A stretch of DNA of 51,764 nt from JADHLJ01 sp038118725 (GTDB taxonomy: Bacteria > Pseudomonadota > Alphaproteobacteria > Thalassobaculales > Thalassobaculaceae). Location of the stretch: contig JAYOIK010000031.1 in assembly GCA_038118725.1 (NCBI GenBank), forward strand, positions 1-51,764, read 5' to 3'. Under the pieces are notes generated by a model. It did not search any database and was not told the DNA's origin. It saw nothing but the letters and a program-made list of their open reading frames with translations. This document shows, piece by piece, positions 15,409 to 23,209 of the stretch. A program made the position numbers and the translations under genes. Each line of letters begins with the position of its first letter. The first letter of the stretch is position 1.

Positions 15409-17436
15409 ATGGAAGATGCATCAAAAACACCAATACTCCCGCTCGCCGATGGGTTCGAGGAAGCCAGCCGCGAGGAGTGGACGGCGCTTGTCGAAAAAGC
15501 CCTCAAGGGGCGCCCCATCGAGAGGGCGCTACACAAGAAGACCTACGAGGGCGTGACCATCGAGGCGCTCTATCGCTCGGAGGAGGGGGGGCGCTCTTCC
15601 CCTCGCGCCCTGGCGCCGCTTTCGAGAAACAGCACCGGCTGGGACATTCGCCAGTTGCACGCCCGGGCCGAGCCGTCCGGTTTGAACGAGGATATCAAGG
15701 CTGATCTGGGTGGCGGCGCGACCTCGGCGGCGATCCGGCTGGACGCGGCGGCGCGTCGGGGGGGCGAGGGTTTCGATACCGATGGTCTGGTGATGCGCCG
15801 GGCCAAGGATCTCGAGAGAGCACTAGCGGGCGTTGATTTGGCGCGCACCGGCGTTGCGCTGCAGCCCGGGAACGCGTTTTTGGCTGGCGCGGGCGCCTTG
15901 ATCGCCACCGCTAAGCTTAGGGACGTTCCGCTTTCCGAGCTTTCCGGAAGCTTTGGCGCGGACCCGCTCGGCGCCCTGGCGGAGACGGGACGCCTTCCCG
16001 GGCCGCTTGGAGCGCAAATGACGGGGCTTGCCGCGCTCGCGTCCTGGACAAGCAGGATGACGCCGGGGATCCGCGCGGTCTGGGTTGATACCAGCGTTTA
16101 TCATGATGCCGGCGCGACCGAGACCCAGGACCTCGCCTACGCGATGGCGACGGCGCTGACCTATCTCAGGGCGATGACCGATGCCGGCATGAGTGTCGAT
16201 GACGCTTGCGGGCAGATCGGCTTCACCTTCTCCGTCGGCACCGAGGTCTTTCAGACCATCGCCAAGCTGCGGGCGGCGCGACGGCTTTGGGCGCGGATAA
16301 CCGAGGCTTGCGGCGCGGACGAGAAAGCGCGGGGCATGGCGCTTGGCGCGGTGACCGCCGCCAGGGCGTTGAGCCGCCGCGATGTCTGGGTCAACCAGCT
16401 GCGAGCGACCTGCGCCTGTTTCGCGGCGGGCGTCGGCGGCGCGGACAGCATCACCGTGCGCGGCCATACGGATGCGATAGGGGCGTCCGAGCCCTTGGCC
16501 CGACGGGTTGCCCGCAACATACAAACCATTCTGGTCCAGGAATCCTCGCTCGCCAAGGTCGCGGACCCGGCGGGCGGGTCTTATTTCGTGGAGCGTCTAT
16601 CGGACGATTACGCCCGTCGCGCCTGGGACTTGATGCGGGAAATCGAGGCTGGTGGAGGCATGTCCGAGGCCTTGATCTCGGGCCGCGTCGCGGATGACCT
16701 GGCCAAGGGTTGGGCGGAACGGGAACGCAACCTCGCGCGCCGGCGGGACGAGTTGACCGGGGTATCGAGTTTCCCGAACCTGGACGAGGAGCCCGGCCGG
16801 GTGGTGGAGCCGGACCGGGCGATGCTTGAGGAGATCCTGGAGGCCGGCAAGGCTGGAGACACGATTTCCGTCCCCGAGGCGCCGGATATCGATGAGTTGG
16901 TTGCCGCCGCGTCGAACGGGGCCAGCGTCAGGGCGCTGAGCAAATCGCTGGCGGGTGAAGGGGTCGCGGCAACGGCGCTCGGTCGGCACCGTCTCGGCGA
17001 GGCGTTCGAGGCGCTCCGCGATGCAAGCGACGCCGCCCTCGCGCGATCCGGGCGGCGCCCCGCGGGGTTTCTCGCCCAGATCGGCTCGCCCGCTGACTAC
17101 ACCGCGCGTTCGGTATTCGCCAAAAGCTATCTGGCGGCGGGCGGTATCGACGCGTGGGAGGTGGAAACCGCCGCCGCCACGGTGGCGACCGAGTACAAAG
17201 GCACCGGGGCGGATCTTGCGGTGATCTGCTCTTCTGATACGCTATACGCGACCGAGGCCGAGGCTTGCGCCCGCGCCTTGAAGGAGGCCGGCGCGGCGGT
17301 GGTTGTTCTGGCCGGACGCCCGGGCGAAGCGGAGGCCGCGTTCAGAGCCGCCGGCATCGACCACTTCATCCATGCCGGCGACGACATGCTGGCCACCCTG
17401 CGTATCCTGGCCCGCGAGATGGGGATGATCGAGTGA
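15409..17436 (+). CDS. mutA: methylmalonyl-CoA mutase small (beta) subunit
   Basis: A 675-aa protein of the mutase family. Its N-terminal two thirds carry the barrel domain (TEVFQTIAKLRAARRLWARI, about 282-301; VNQLRATCACFAAGVGG, about 329-345; ADPAGGSYFVE, about 385-395). The C-terminal domain (about 545-675) has the B12-binding fold but lacks the DxHxxG cobalamin motif, as expected of a non-catalytic small subunit. With MutB it forms the heterodimer that converts methylmalonyl-CoA to succinyl-CoA in propionate and odd-chain or branched-chain catabolism. AGGAA lies upstream of the ATG. The stop codon overlaps the mutB start by 1 nt (TGATG), so the two are translationally coupled. Confidence 0.94.
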   Translation: MEDASKTPILPLADGFEEASREEWTALVEKALKGRPIERALHKKTYEGVTIEALYRSEEGGRSSPRALAPLSRNSTGWDIRQLHARAEPSGLNEDIKADLGGGATSAAIRLDAAARRGGEGFDTDGLVMRRAKDLERALAGVDLARTGVALQPGNAFLAGAGALIATAKLRDVPLSELSGSFGADPLGALAETGRLPGPLGAQMTGLAALASWTSRMTPGIRAVWVDTSVYHDAGATETQDLAYAMATALTYLRAMTDAGMSVDDACGQIGFTFSVGTEVFQTIAKLRAARRLWARITEACGADEKARGMALGAVTAARALSRRDVWVNQLRATCACFAAGVGGADSITVRGHTDAIGASEPLARRVARNIQTILVQESSLAKVADPAGGSYFVERLSDDYARRAWDLMREIEAGGGMSEALISGRVADDLAKGWAERERNLARRRDELTGVSSFPNLDEEPGRVVEPDRAMLEEILEAGKAGDTISVPEAPDIDELVAAASNGASVRALSKSLAGEGVAATALGRHRLGEAFEALRDASDAALARSGRRPAGFLAQIGSPADYTARSVFAKSYLAAGGIDAWEVETAAATVATEYKGTGADLAVICSSDTLYATEAEACARALKEAGAAVVVLAGRPGEAEAAFRAAGIDHFIHAGDDMLATLRILAREMGMIE

Positions 17437-19595
17437 TGAGCGCGATACCTGATTTCTCCACGATTTCCTTTGACGGCGGAGCGAACGCGACGCCCGCTCG
17501 GGGTGTTGAAGCGCTACCCGAGGCCTGGACAACGCCGGAGGGGATCGACGTCAAACCGCTCTATACCGCCGAGGACACCGAGGGGCTGGATTTTCTCGAC
17601 GGCTGGCCAGGGATCGCGCCCTATGTCCGGGGGCCGTACCCGACGATGTACGCGACCCGGCCCTGGACGATCCGGCAATATGCCGGGTTCTCCACCGCCG
17701 AGGAGTCGAACGCCTTTTATCGGCGCAATCTCGCGGCGGGGCAAAAGGGACTGTCGGTCGCCTTCGATCTCGCCACACACCGCGGCTATGATTCCGATCA
17801 TCCCAGGGTCGCCGGGGATGTCGGCATGGCCGGTGTCGCCATCGACTCGATCTATGACATGCGTCAGTTGTTCGACGGTATTCCGCTTGATGAGATGAGC
17901 GTGTCGATGACCATGAACGGCGCGGTACTGCCGGTTCTGGCGCTCTATATCGTCGCGGCCGAAGAACAGGGCGTCGAGCGTTCCAAACTCTCCGGGACCA
18001 TTCAGAACGATATTCTGAAGGAGTTCATGGTCCGCAACACCTATATCTACCCGCCGACCCCGTCGATGCGCATCATCTCGGACATTTTCGCCTATACCTC
18101 CAAGGAGATGCCGCGGTTCAACTCGATCAGCATCTCCGGCTATCACATGCAGGAAGCCGGCGCGACGGCGGATCTGGAGCTCGCCTATACCATCGCCGAC
18201 GGTGTCGAGTATGTTCGCGCCGGAATGGCGGCGGGAATGGAAATCGATTCCTTCGCGCCGCGCCTGTCGTTCTTCTGGGCGATCGGCATGAACTTCTTCA
18301 TGGAAGTCGCCAAGATGCGCGCGGCCCGGCTGATCTGGGCAAGGCTGATGAAGGATCTCGGCGCCAAGGACCCGCGCTCGCTTTCACTGCGGACCCATTG
18401 CCAGACCAGCGGGTGGAGCCTGACGGCCCAGGATGTTTTCAACAACGTTACCCGCACCTGTGTCGAGGCGCTGGCGGCGACCCATGGTCATACCCAATCG
18501 CTGCACACCAACGCGCTGGACGAGGCGCTGGCCCTGCCCACCGACTTCAGCGCTCGTATCGCCAGGAACACGCAGCTCCTGATCCAACAGGAGACCGGGA
18601 CCTGCGATGTGATCGACCCCTGGGGCGGCAGCTATTATGTGGAGCGGTTGACCCATGACCTCGCGGCCAAGGCGCTGGCGCATATCGAGGAGGTCGAGGG
18701 CTTCGGCGGCATGGCCAAGGCGATCGAGGCCAGTATTCCCAAGATGCGTATCGAGGAGGCCGCGGCAAGAACCCAAGCTAGGATTGATTCCGGTCGCCAG
18801 ACCATCGTCGGCGTGAACAAGCATCGGGTCGAAAACCCCGAGATGGTCGATGTCCTCAAGGTCGACAACGCCTCAGTCCGCCGCCAGCAGCTCGACAAGC
18901 TGGCGCGGCTGCGCGCCGAGCGCGATCCGGCGGCGGTGGAAGCGGCCCTCGCCGCGCTGACCAAGGCCGCCGAGACCGGCGAGGGCAATCTTCTCGCGCT
19001 CGGCGTGGAGGCGGCGCGCGCCAAGGCCACGGTCGGAGAAATTTCGGACGCCCTGGAAAAGATCTGGGGCCGGCATGTCGCGGAGACGAAAACGGTGTCT
19101 GGTGTTTATGGCGGTGAACTTGGCACGGAAACCGGCGCGGCCGCCAAGGTATTGGAATTGGTTGAGGCGTTCGAGGCCGCCGAGGGTCGTCGGCCCCGCA
19201 TCCTGATCGCCAAGATGGGCCAGGACGGGCACGACCGGGGCCAGAAGGTGATCGCCAGCGCTTTCGCCGATCTCGGTTTCGACGTGGATATCGGGCCGCT
19301 GTTCCAAACCCCCGAGGAAGCAGCCCGTCAGGCGGTTGAGAACGACGTGCATATCATCGGCGCGAGTTCGCTTGCCGCGGGCCATCTGACCCTGGTGCCG
19401 GAATTGCGCGATCATCTCGCCAAGCTCGGCCGAGAGGACATCATGATCGTGGTCGGCGGCGTGGTTCCGCCCCAGGATTTCGACGCGCTGTACAAGGCCA
19501 GCGCGACGGCGATCTTCCCGCCGGGTACGGTCATCGCCGACGCCGCGCAAGATCTCCTCGCCAAACTGGGCGCGGCGCTCGGTCATGGCGGGTAG
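17436..19595 (+). CDS. mutB: methylmalonyl-CoA mutase large (alpha) subunit
   Basis: A 719-aa B12-dependent mutase that interconverts methylmalonyl-CoA and succinyl-CoA. It has the substrate-channel block YPTMYATRPWTIRQYAGF (about residues 68-85), GLSVAFDLATHRGYDSDHP (about 105-123), SMTMNGAVLPVLALY and the C-terminal cobalamin domain with the base-off motif D-G-H-D-R-G near residue 597, GASSLAAGHLTLVPEL and VVGGVVPPQD. The longer frame beginning at 17265 is an artefact inside mutA; the real ATG at 17436 overlaps the mutA stop. Length and motifs are full. No cobalamin riboswitch was recognised upstream. Confidence 0.96.
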   Translation: MSAIPDFSTISFDGGANATPARGVEALPEAWTTPEGIDVKPLYTAEDTEGLDFLDGWPGIAPYVRGPYPTMYATRPWTIRQYAGFSTAEESNAFYRRNLAAGQKGLSVAFDLATHRGYDSDHPRVAGDVGMAGVAIDSIYDMRQLFDGIPLDEMSVSMTMNGAVLPVLALYIVAAEEQGVERSKLSGTIQNDILKEFMVRNTYIYPPTPSMRIISDIFAYTSKEMPRFNSISISGYHMQEAGATADLELAYTIADGVEYVRAGMAAGMEIDSFAPRLSFFWAIGMNFFMEVAKMRAARLIWARLMKDLGAKDPRSLSLRTHCQTSGWSLTAQDVFNNVTRTCVEALAATHGHTQSLHTNALDEALALPTDFSARIARNTQLLIQQETGTCDVIDPWGGSYYVERLTHDLAAKALAHIEEVEGFGGMAKAIEASIPKMRIEEAAARTQARIDSGRQTIVGVNKHRVENPEMVDVLKVDNASVRRQQLDKLARLRAERDPAAVEAALAALTKAAETGEGNLLALGVEAARAKATVGEISDALEKIWGRHVAETKTVSGVYGGELGTETGAAAKVLELVEAFEAAEGRRPRILIAKMGQDGHDRGQKVIASAFADLGFDVDIGPLFQTPEEAARQAVENDVHIIGASSLAAGHLTLVPELRDHLAKLGREDIMIVVGGVVPPQDFDALYKASATAIFPPGTVIADAAQDLLAKLGAALGHGG

Positions 19596-19669
19596 GTTGG
19601 CGCCCGCGCGACGACTGATGTCTAGTGTCGTTCCAATCTATCCGCCGAGTTTTTGACACTAAATTCGTC

Positions 19670-19690
19670 GTCCCGGACCAGATCCGGGAC
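19670..19690. repeat. intergenic palindrome between mutB and meaB
   Basis: GTCCCGGA (19670-19677) pairs with TCCGGGAC (19683-19690) around a five-base loop. A separate inverted repeat, TAGTGTC (19623-19629) with GACACTA (19655-19661), precedes it. No T tract follows. It belongs with the short palindromic elements of this genome. Confidence 0.55.
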
Positions 19691-19788
19691 CGACGCCTGG
19701 GGAGGTTGATGGTGACGGATAGCCGAGCAATTCCTCGATCCAGAGAAAATGTTTCGGCGCGCGTCACGATGACAGGCTTCAGGCTTGG

Positions 19789-19809
19789 ATCCCGGATCAA
19801 GTGCGGGAT
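19789..19809. repeat. REP-like palindrome upstream of meaB
   Basis: ATCCCG (19789-19794) and CGGGAT (19804-19809) flank a loop containing GATCAAGTG and are followed by GACGAAA. On the other strand it reads as the common CATCCCGCACTTGATC type of dispersed alphaproteobacterial palindrome, also seen at 23055-23077. Confidence 0.6.
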
Positions 19810-19866
19810 GACGAAAGTTGCGATGTTAGGAGTGTCGTTGGACGCATCGGATCGGGAACGCTCGGC

Positions 19867-20862
19867 ATGACCCCGCGTCCAAATCCGACCTCCGCCGAAG
19901 ACTATGTCGAGGGGGTGTTGCGCGGCGACCTGGCCATGCTGTCGCGGGCGATCACCCTGGTCGAGAGCCGTCATCCCCGGCATCGCGAGACCGCCGACGC
20001 GGTTCTGAACGCGTTGCTGCCGCGTTCCGGCAAGGCGACGCGGGTCGGCATCACCGGCGTGCCGGGGGTCGGCAAAAGCAGTTTCATCGAGGCCTTCGGG
20101 CGTCAATTGACGGCATCGGGTCACCGGATCGCGGTATTGGCGGTCGACCCCACGAGTTCGCGCACCGGAGGCTCGATCCTGGGCGACAAAACCAGAATGC
20201 AGGAGCTGGGACGTGATCCCAATGCGTTCATCCGGCCCTCGCCGACCTCGGGCACCCTCGGGGGCGTTGCGCGGGCGACGCGGGAGAGCATGATCATCTG
20301 CGAGGCCGCAGGTTTCGATGTCGTTCTGGTGGAGACCGTCGGCGTCGGCCAATCCGAGACCACCGTGGCCGAAATGGTGGATTTCTTCCTGGCGCTGATG
20401 CTGCCGGGGGCCGGGGATGAGCTTCAGGGCATCAAGAAGGGCATTCTCGAGATCGCCGACATGATCGCGGTAAACAAGGCCGATGGTGATATGGCGTTGC
20501 CGGCGCGCCGGGCGGCGGCGGACTATCGCCGGGCGCTGGAAATCATGACCCCGGCGAGCCCGAACTGGCGCCCGCCCGTGCAAACCTGCAGCGCCTTGAC
20601 CGGCGATGGCCTGCCGGAGATCTGGGAGCAAATCCGCGAACATCGCATCGCCCTTGGCGCGTCCGGTGAATTCGATGCCAAGCGGCGCGGCCAGCGGGTA
20701 CGTTGGATGTGGTCGACGATCCATGACCGGCTTATGCTAAGTCTGGACAGACACCCGGCGGTGCGGGAAATCATCGCGGAATTGGAGAGCGCGGTCGCCG
20801 AGGACCGGATGACCCCGGGCCTCGCGGCGGAACGTGTATTGGCGGCTTTCGGGCCAGAGTGA
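19867..20862 (+). CDS. meaB: methylmalonyl-CoA mutase-associated GTPase MeaB
   Basis: A 331-aa P-loop GTPase of the MeaB/ArgK (MMAA) family that protects and reloads methylmalonyl-CoA mutase with its B12 cofactor. The sequence shows Walker A GVPGVGKS (64-71), DPTSSRTGGSILGD (94-107), ETVGVGQSE (156-164) and NKAD (203-206). The ATG used follows a 23-codon stretch without family similarity that runs into a repeat, so the longer frame from 19801 is rejected; the ribosome binding site is weak. Its position downstream of mutAB fits its role, though about 270 nt of palindrome-rich DNA intervene, so it may have its own promoter. The next gene starts 12 nt after its stop. Confidence 0.94.
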   Translation: MTPRPNPTSAEDYVEGVLRGDLAMLSRAITLVESRHPRHRETADAVLNALLPRSGKATRVGITGVPGVGKSSFIEAFGRQLTASGHRIAVLAVDPTSSRTGGSILGDKTRMQELGRDPNAFIRPSPTSGTLGGVARATRESMIICEAAGFDVVLVETVGVGQSETTVAEMVDFFLALMLPGAGDELQGIKKGILEIADMIAVNKADGDMALPARRAAADYRRALEIMTPASPNWRPPVQTCSALTGDGLPEIWEQIREHRIALGASGEFDAKRRGQRVRWMWSTIHDRLMLSLDRHPAVREIIAELESAVAEDRMTPGLAAERVLAAFGPE

Positions 20863-20874
20863 TGGAGAATTGGG

Positions 20875-21999
20875 ATGACGGTACGACCTCCCGCGGAAAT
20901 CGGCATGGCGGCTGATGATGTCGACACGCCGGCGCTATTGGTGGATCTGGATGCGTTCGAGCACAACGTTGCCCTGATGGCCAAGATGGTGGCGTCCTTT
21001 AGCGTCAATCACCGCCCTCACGCCAAGACTCACAAATCCACGGATGTGGCGCGCCATCAGATCGCCGCCGGCGCGGTCGGCCAATGCTGTCAGAAGGTCG
21101 GCGAGGCCGAGGTACTGGTCGCGGGCGGTATCGAGGACGTTCTGGTCTCGAACCAGATCGTCGGACCCCGTAAGCTTGATCGTCTCGCGGCCTTGGCCAA
21201 GCAAGCTCGGATCGGTGTTTGCGTGGATGACGCGGGGAACATCGAGGATATCAACGCCGCCGCCCAGCGTTTCGGCTCCACCATCGAAGTGCTGGTCGAG
21301 ATCGATATCGGCGCGGGCCGCTGTGGGGTCGTGCCCGGCAAGGCGGCGGTTGATCTCGCCAAGCGCATCGACGCGGCCTCCAATCTCAGCTTTGGAGGTT
21401 TGCAAGCCTATCAGGGACGGGCCCAGCATATCCGCGGCCATGGCGAGCGGAAGGTCGCGATCGACAAGGCCGGCGCCCTGGTCAAGGAAACCGTGGACCA
21501 ACTCTCGACCGCCGGTCTGGCGTGCCGCCTGGTAACCGGGGCCGGAACCGGCACGTTCCAGTTCGAGGCGGGCTCGGGCATCTGGAACGAACTCCAGGCC
21601 GGCTCCTATTGCTTCATGGACGCCGACTACGCGCTGAACCTGGGCGAGGAGGGGGAGTTTTTCGACACCTTCCGCCAAAGCCTGTTCGTTCTGGCGACGG
21701 TGATGAGCCACCCGGTCAAGGATCGCGCGGTGCTGGACGCGGGACACAAGGCGGCGTCGATCGATTCCGGTCTGCCGAGGATCGCCGATCTGCCGGACGT
21801 GACCTATTCCGGGGCGTCGGACGAGCATGGCACCCTGGTGCTCGGCCCGGGGGCGCCCGAGCTGAAACTCGGCGACAAGGTCCGTCTGATCCCCAGCCAT
21901 TGCGATCCGACGGTCAATCTGCACGACTGGTATGTCGGGGTGCGCGGCGGGGTGGTCGAGACGCTCTGGCCGGTATCCGCGCGCGGCGCCGCGTTCTGA
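20875..21999 (+). CDS. D-threonine aldolase / D-serine dehydratase-like PLP enzyme (DSD1 family)
   Basis: A 374-aa fold-type III PLP enzyme with the alanine-racemase-like N-terminal barrel. The PLP lysine is K51 in RPHAKTHKS, followed by GQCCQKVGEAEVL and VEIDIGAGRCGV. The C-terminal domain ends with a metal-binding type block SHCDPTVNLHDWY (H342, C343) that in the family holds zinc or manganese. Substrates in the family include D-threonine, D-serine and beta-hydroxyaspartate; this sequence does not decide. GGAG lies 8 nt upstream and the gene starts 12 nt after meaB, so it is probably co-transcribed with it, although no metabolic link to methylmalonyl-CoA is obvious. Confidence 0.9.
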   Translation: MTVRPPAEIGMAADDVDTPALLVDLDAFEHNVALMAKMVASFSVNHRPHAKTHKSTDVARHQIAAGAVGQCCQKVGEAEVLVAGGIEDVLVSNQIVGPRKLDRLAALAKQARIGVCVDDAGNIEDINAAAQRFGSTIEVLVEIDIGAGRCGVVPGKAAVDLAKRIDAASNLSFGGLQAYQGRAQHIRGHGERKVAIDKAGALVKETVDQLSTAGLACRLVTGAGTGTFQFEAGSGIWNELQAGSYCFMDADYALNLGEEGEFFDTFRQSLFVLATVMSHPVKDRAVLDAGHKAASIDSGLPRIADLPDVTYSGASDEHGTLVLGPGAPELKLGDKVRLIPSHCDPTVNLHDWYVGVRGGVVETLWPVSARGAAF

Positions 22000-22070
22000 A
22001 TATTGACAAAGCCACCGCGCCGGCCCAACTCCGACCGCGAGCATCCGCTTAACCCGCGAGCCTAGACGCC

Positions 22071-22526
22071 ATGTCCAAGACCGATGAAATTGCGCCGCCC
22101 GAGGCCTCGATCGACGAGGAACAGGAAGACCTGATCGCCGAGTTCGGGTTTTTCGACGATTGGATGGACCGGTACCAGTATCTCATCGATCTCGGCCGCA
22201 AACTTCCGGAAATGCCCGAGGAGTACCTTCGCGATGAGTTCAAGCTGAAGGGATGCCAGAGCCAGGTCTGGTTCGCCGGAGAGGCCGTCGGTGACCGGCT
22301 TGTCTTTCGCGCGATCAGCGACGCGGCCATCGTTTCCGGATTGGTGGCGGTGCTATTGCGGATATATTCGAACCGGACACCGCGCGAGATCCTTGATACC
22401 GAGCCCGATTTCATCGCCGAAATCGGCCTTGAAACCCACCTCTCGCCGACTCGTAAGAACGGTCTCGGCGCCATGGTGACGGCGATCAAGCAACGGGCGA
22501 CCATGGCGCTCGCGGAGGCGGGGTAG
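22071..22526 (+). CDS. sufE: SufE family Fe-S assembly protein
   Basis: A 151-aa cytosolic protein that accepts sulfur from a cysteine desulfurase and raises its activity. The persulfide Cys is C62 in LKGCQSQVWF, preceded by YQYLIDLGRKLPEMPEEY, the usual helix of SufE. The C-terminal LETHLSPTRKNGLGAMVTAIK block is also standard. It is followed after 28 nt by a NifU/IscU-like gene, forming a two-gene Fe-S unit detached from the main suf operon, which is not in this window. The ribosome binding site is weak. Confidence 0.93.
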   Translation: MSKTDEIAPPEASIDEEQEDLIAEFGFFDDWMDRYQYLIDLGRKLPEMPEEYLRDEFKLKGCQSQVWFAGEAVGDRLVFRAISDAAIVSGLVAVLLRIYSNRTPREILDTEPDFIAEIGLETHLSPTRKNGLGAMVTAIKQRATMALAEAG

Positions 22527-22554
22527 AAAAGCGTGAGGACCGGGTGGTGATCCC

Positions 22555-22992
22555 ATGACGGCGCTTGACGACATCTATCAGGATCAATTGCTGGCCTATG
22601 CGGGCGAGATCGCGCGCAATACGCGGCTAGACGACCCCGACGCCAGCGCCAAGGTCGTCTCGCGCTCCTGTGGGAGCGAGGTCACGGTGGACCTCAGGAT
22701 ACGCGACGGCGTGATCACGGATTACGGCCAGGATGTCGAGGCTTGCGCGCTTGGAAGCGCGTCCTCGTCGATCTTCGCCCGAGTGGTGGTCGGCAAGACG
22801 CTGGAGGAGGTCCGGCGTGTGCGTGACCAGATGCGCGACATGCTGAAAAAGGGCGGGCCGCCACCCGACGGTGATTGGTCGGAGCTTCGATTGCTGGAGC
22901 CGGCCCGGGCCTTTGGAAACCGGCATCAGTCGATCCTCCTGCCGTTCAACGCGACGATCAGGGCGGCGGAGAAACTGTCGAGATCGGGATAG
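22555..22992 (+). CDS. NifU/IscU-like Fe-S scaffold protein lacking the third cysteine
   Basis: A 145-aa protein with the fold pattern of the NifU N-terminal/IscU scaffold: SCGSEVTVDLRI (C39), ACALGSASSS (C64) and a C-terminal NRHQSILLPF. IscU normally holds the cluster with three Cys; here the third position (HCS in IscU) reads H124-Q125-S126. The same replacement is, from memory, common in an alphaproteobacterial subfamily that sits next to sufE, so the gene is probably intact and specialised instead of decayed. It may receive sulfur from the neighbouring SufE, but an ability to hold a cluster is uncertain. It starts 28 nt after sufE. Confidence 0.85.
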   Translation: MTALDDIYQDQLLAYAGEIARNTRLDDPDASAKVVSRSCGSEVTVDLRIRDGVITDYGQDVEACALGSASSSIFARVVVGKTLEEVRRVRDQMRDMLKKGGPPPDGDWSELRLLEPARAFGNRHQSILLPFNATIRAAEKLSRSG

Positions 22993-23209
22993 GGCGGGTA
23001 GATGACGCCGCATGGGAACTCACGGAGATTGTAAATACTCCTCTATATATCCTTCATCCCGCGCTTGACGCGGGATGACGGGCAAAGGAGGCCGGCCTTC
23101 ATGCTGGTGATCTTTGCCGCCAGGGGCTTGGCGCGCGTTGGCATTGGTGGGAACCGGGACTAGTCTTGAGCCGCCCCCTAGATACCGGGCCGTGATAAAG
23201 GAGATCGCC
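22993..23209. other. intergenic region with AT-rich block and REP-like palindrome
   Basis: About 215 nt between the scaffold gene and the monooxygenase. It holds an AT-rich stretch near 23030-23052 (candidate promoter, not proven) followed by the palindrome 23055-23077. The monooxygenase ribosome binding site AAAGGAGA lies at its right end. Confidence 0.45.
23055..23077. repeat. REP-like palindrome (9-bp perfect arms)
   Basis: CATCCCGCG (23055-23063) pairs with CGCGGGATG (23069-23077) around the loop CTTGA, then GACGGGCAA. It shares the core with the element at 19789-19809. No T tract follows, so terminator function is not assumed. Confidence 0.65.

Noticed and set aside
17265..17435. N-terminal extension of MutB
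   Set aside because: Lies inside mutA, is arginine-rich without similarity, and the ATG overlapping the mutA stop is the standard arrangement.
22992..23209. 5' extension of the Baeyer-Villiger monooxygenase from 23114
   Set aside because: The strong AAAGGAGA site at the later ATG and absence of family similarity in the extra residues.
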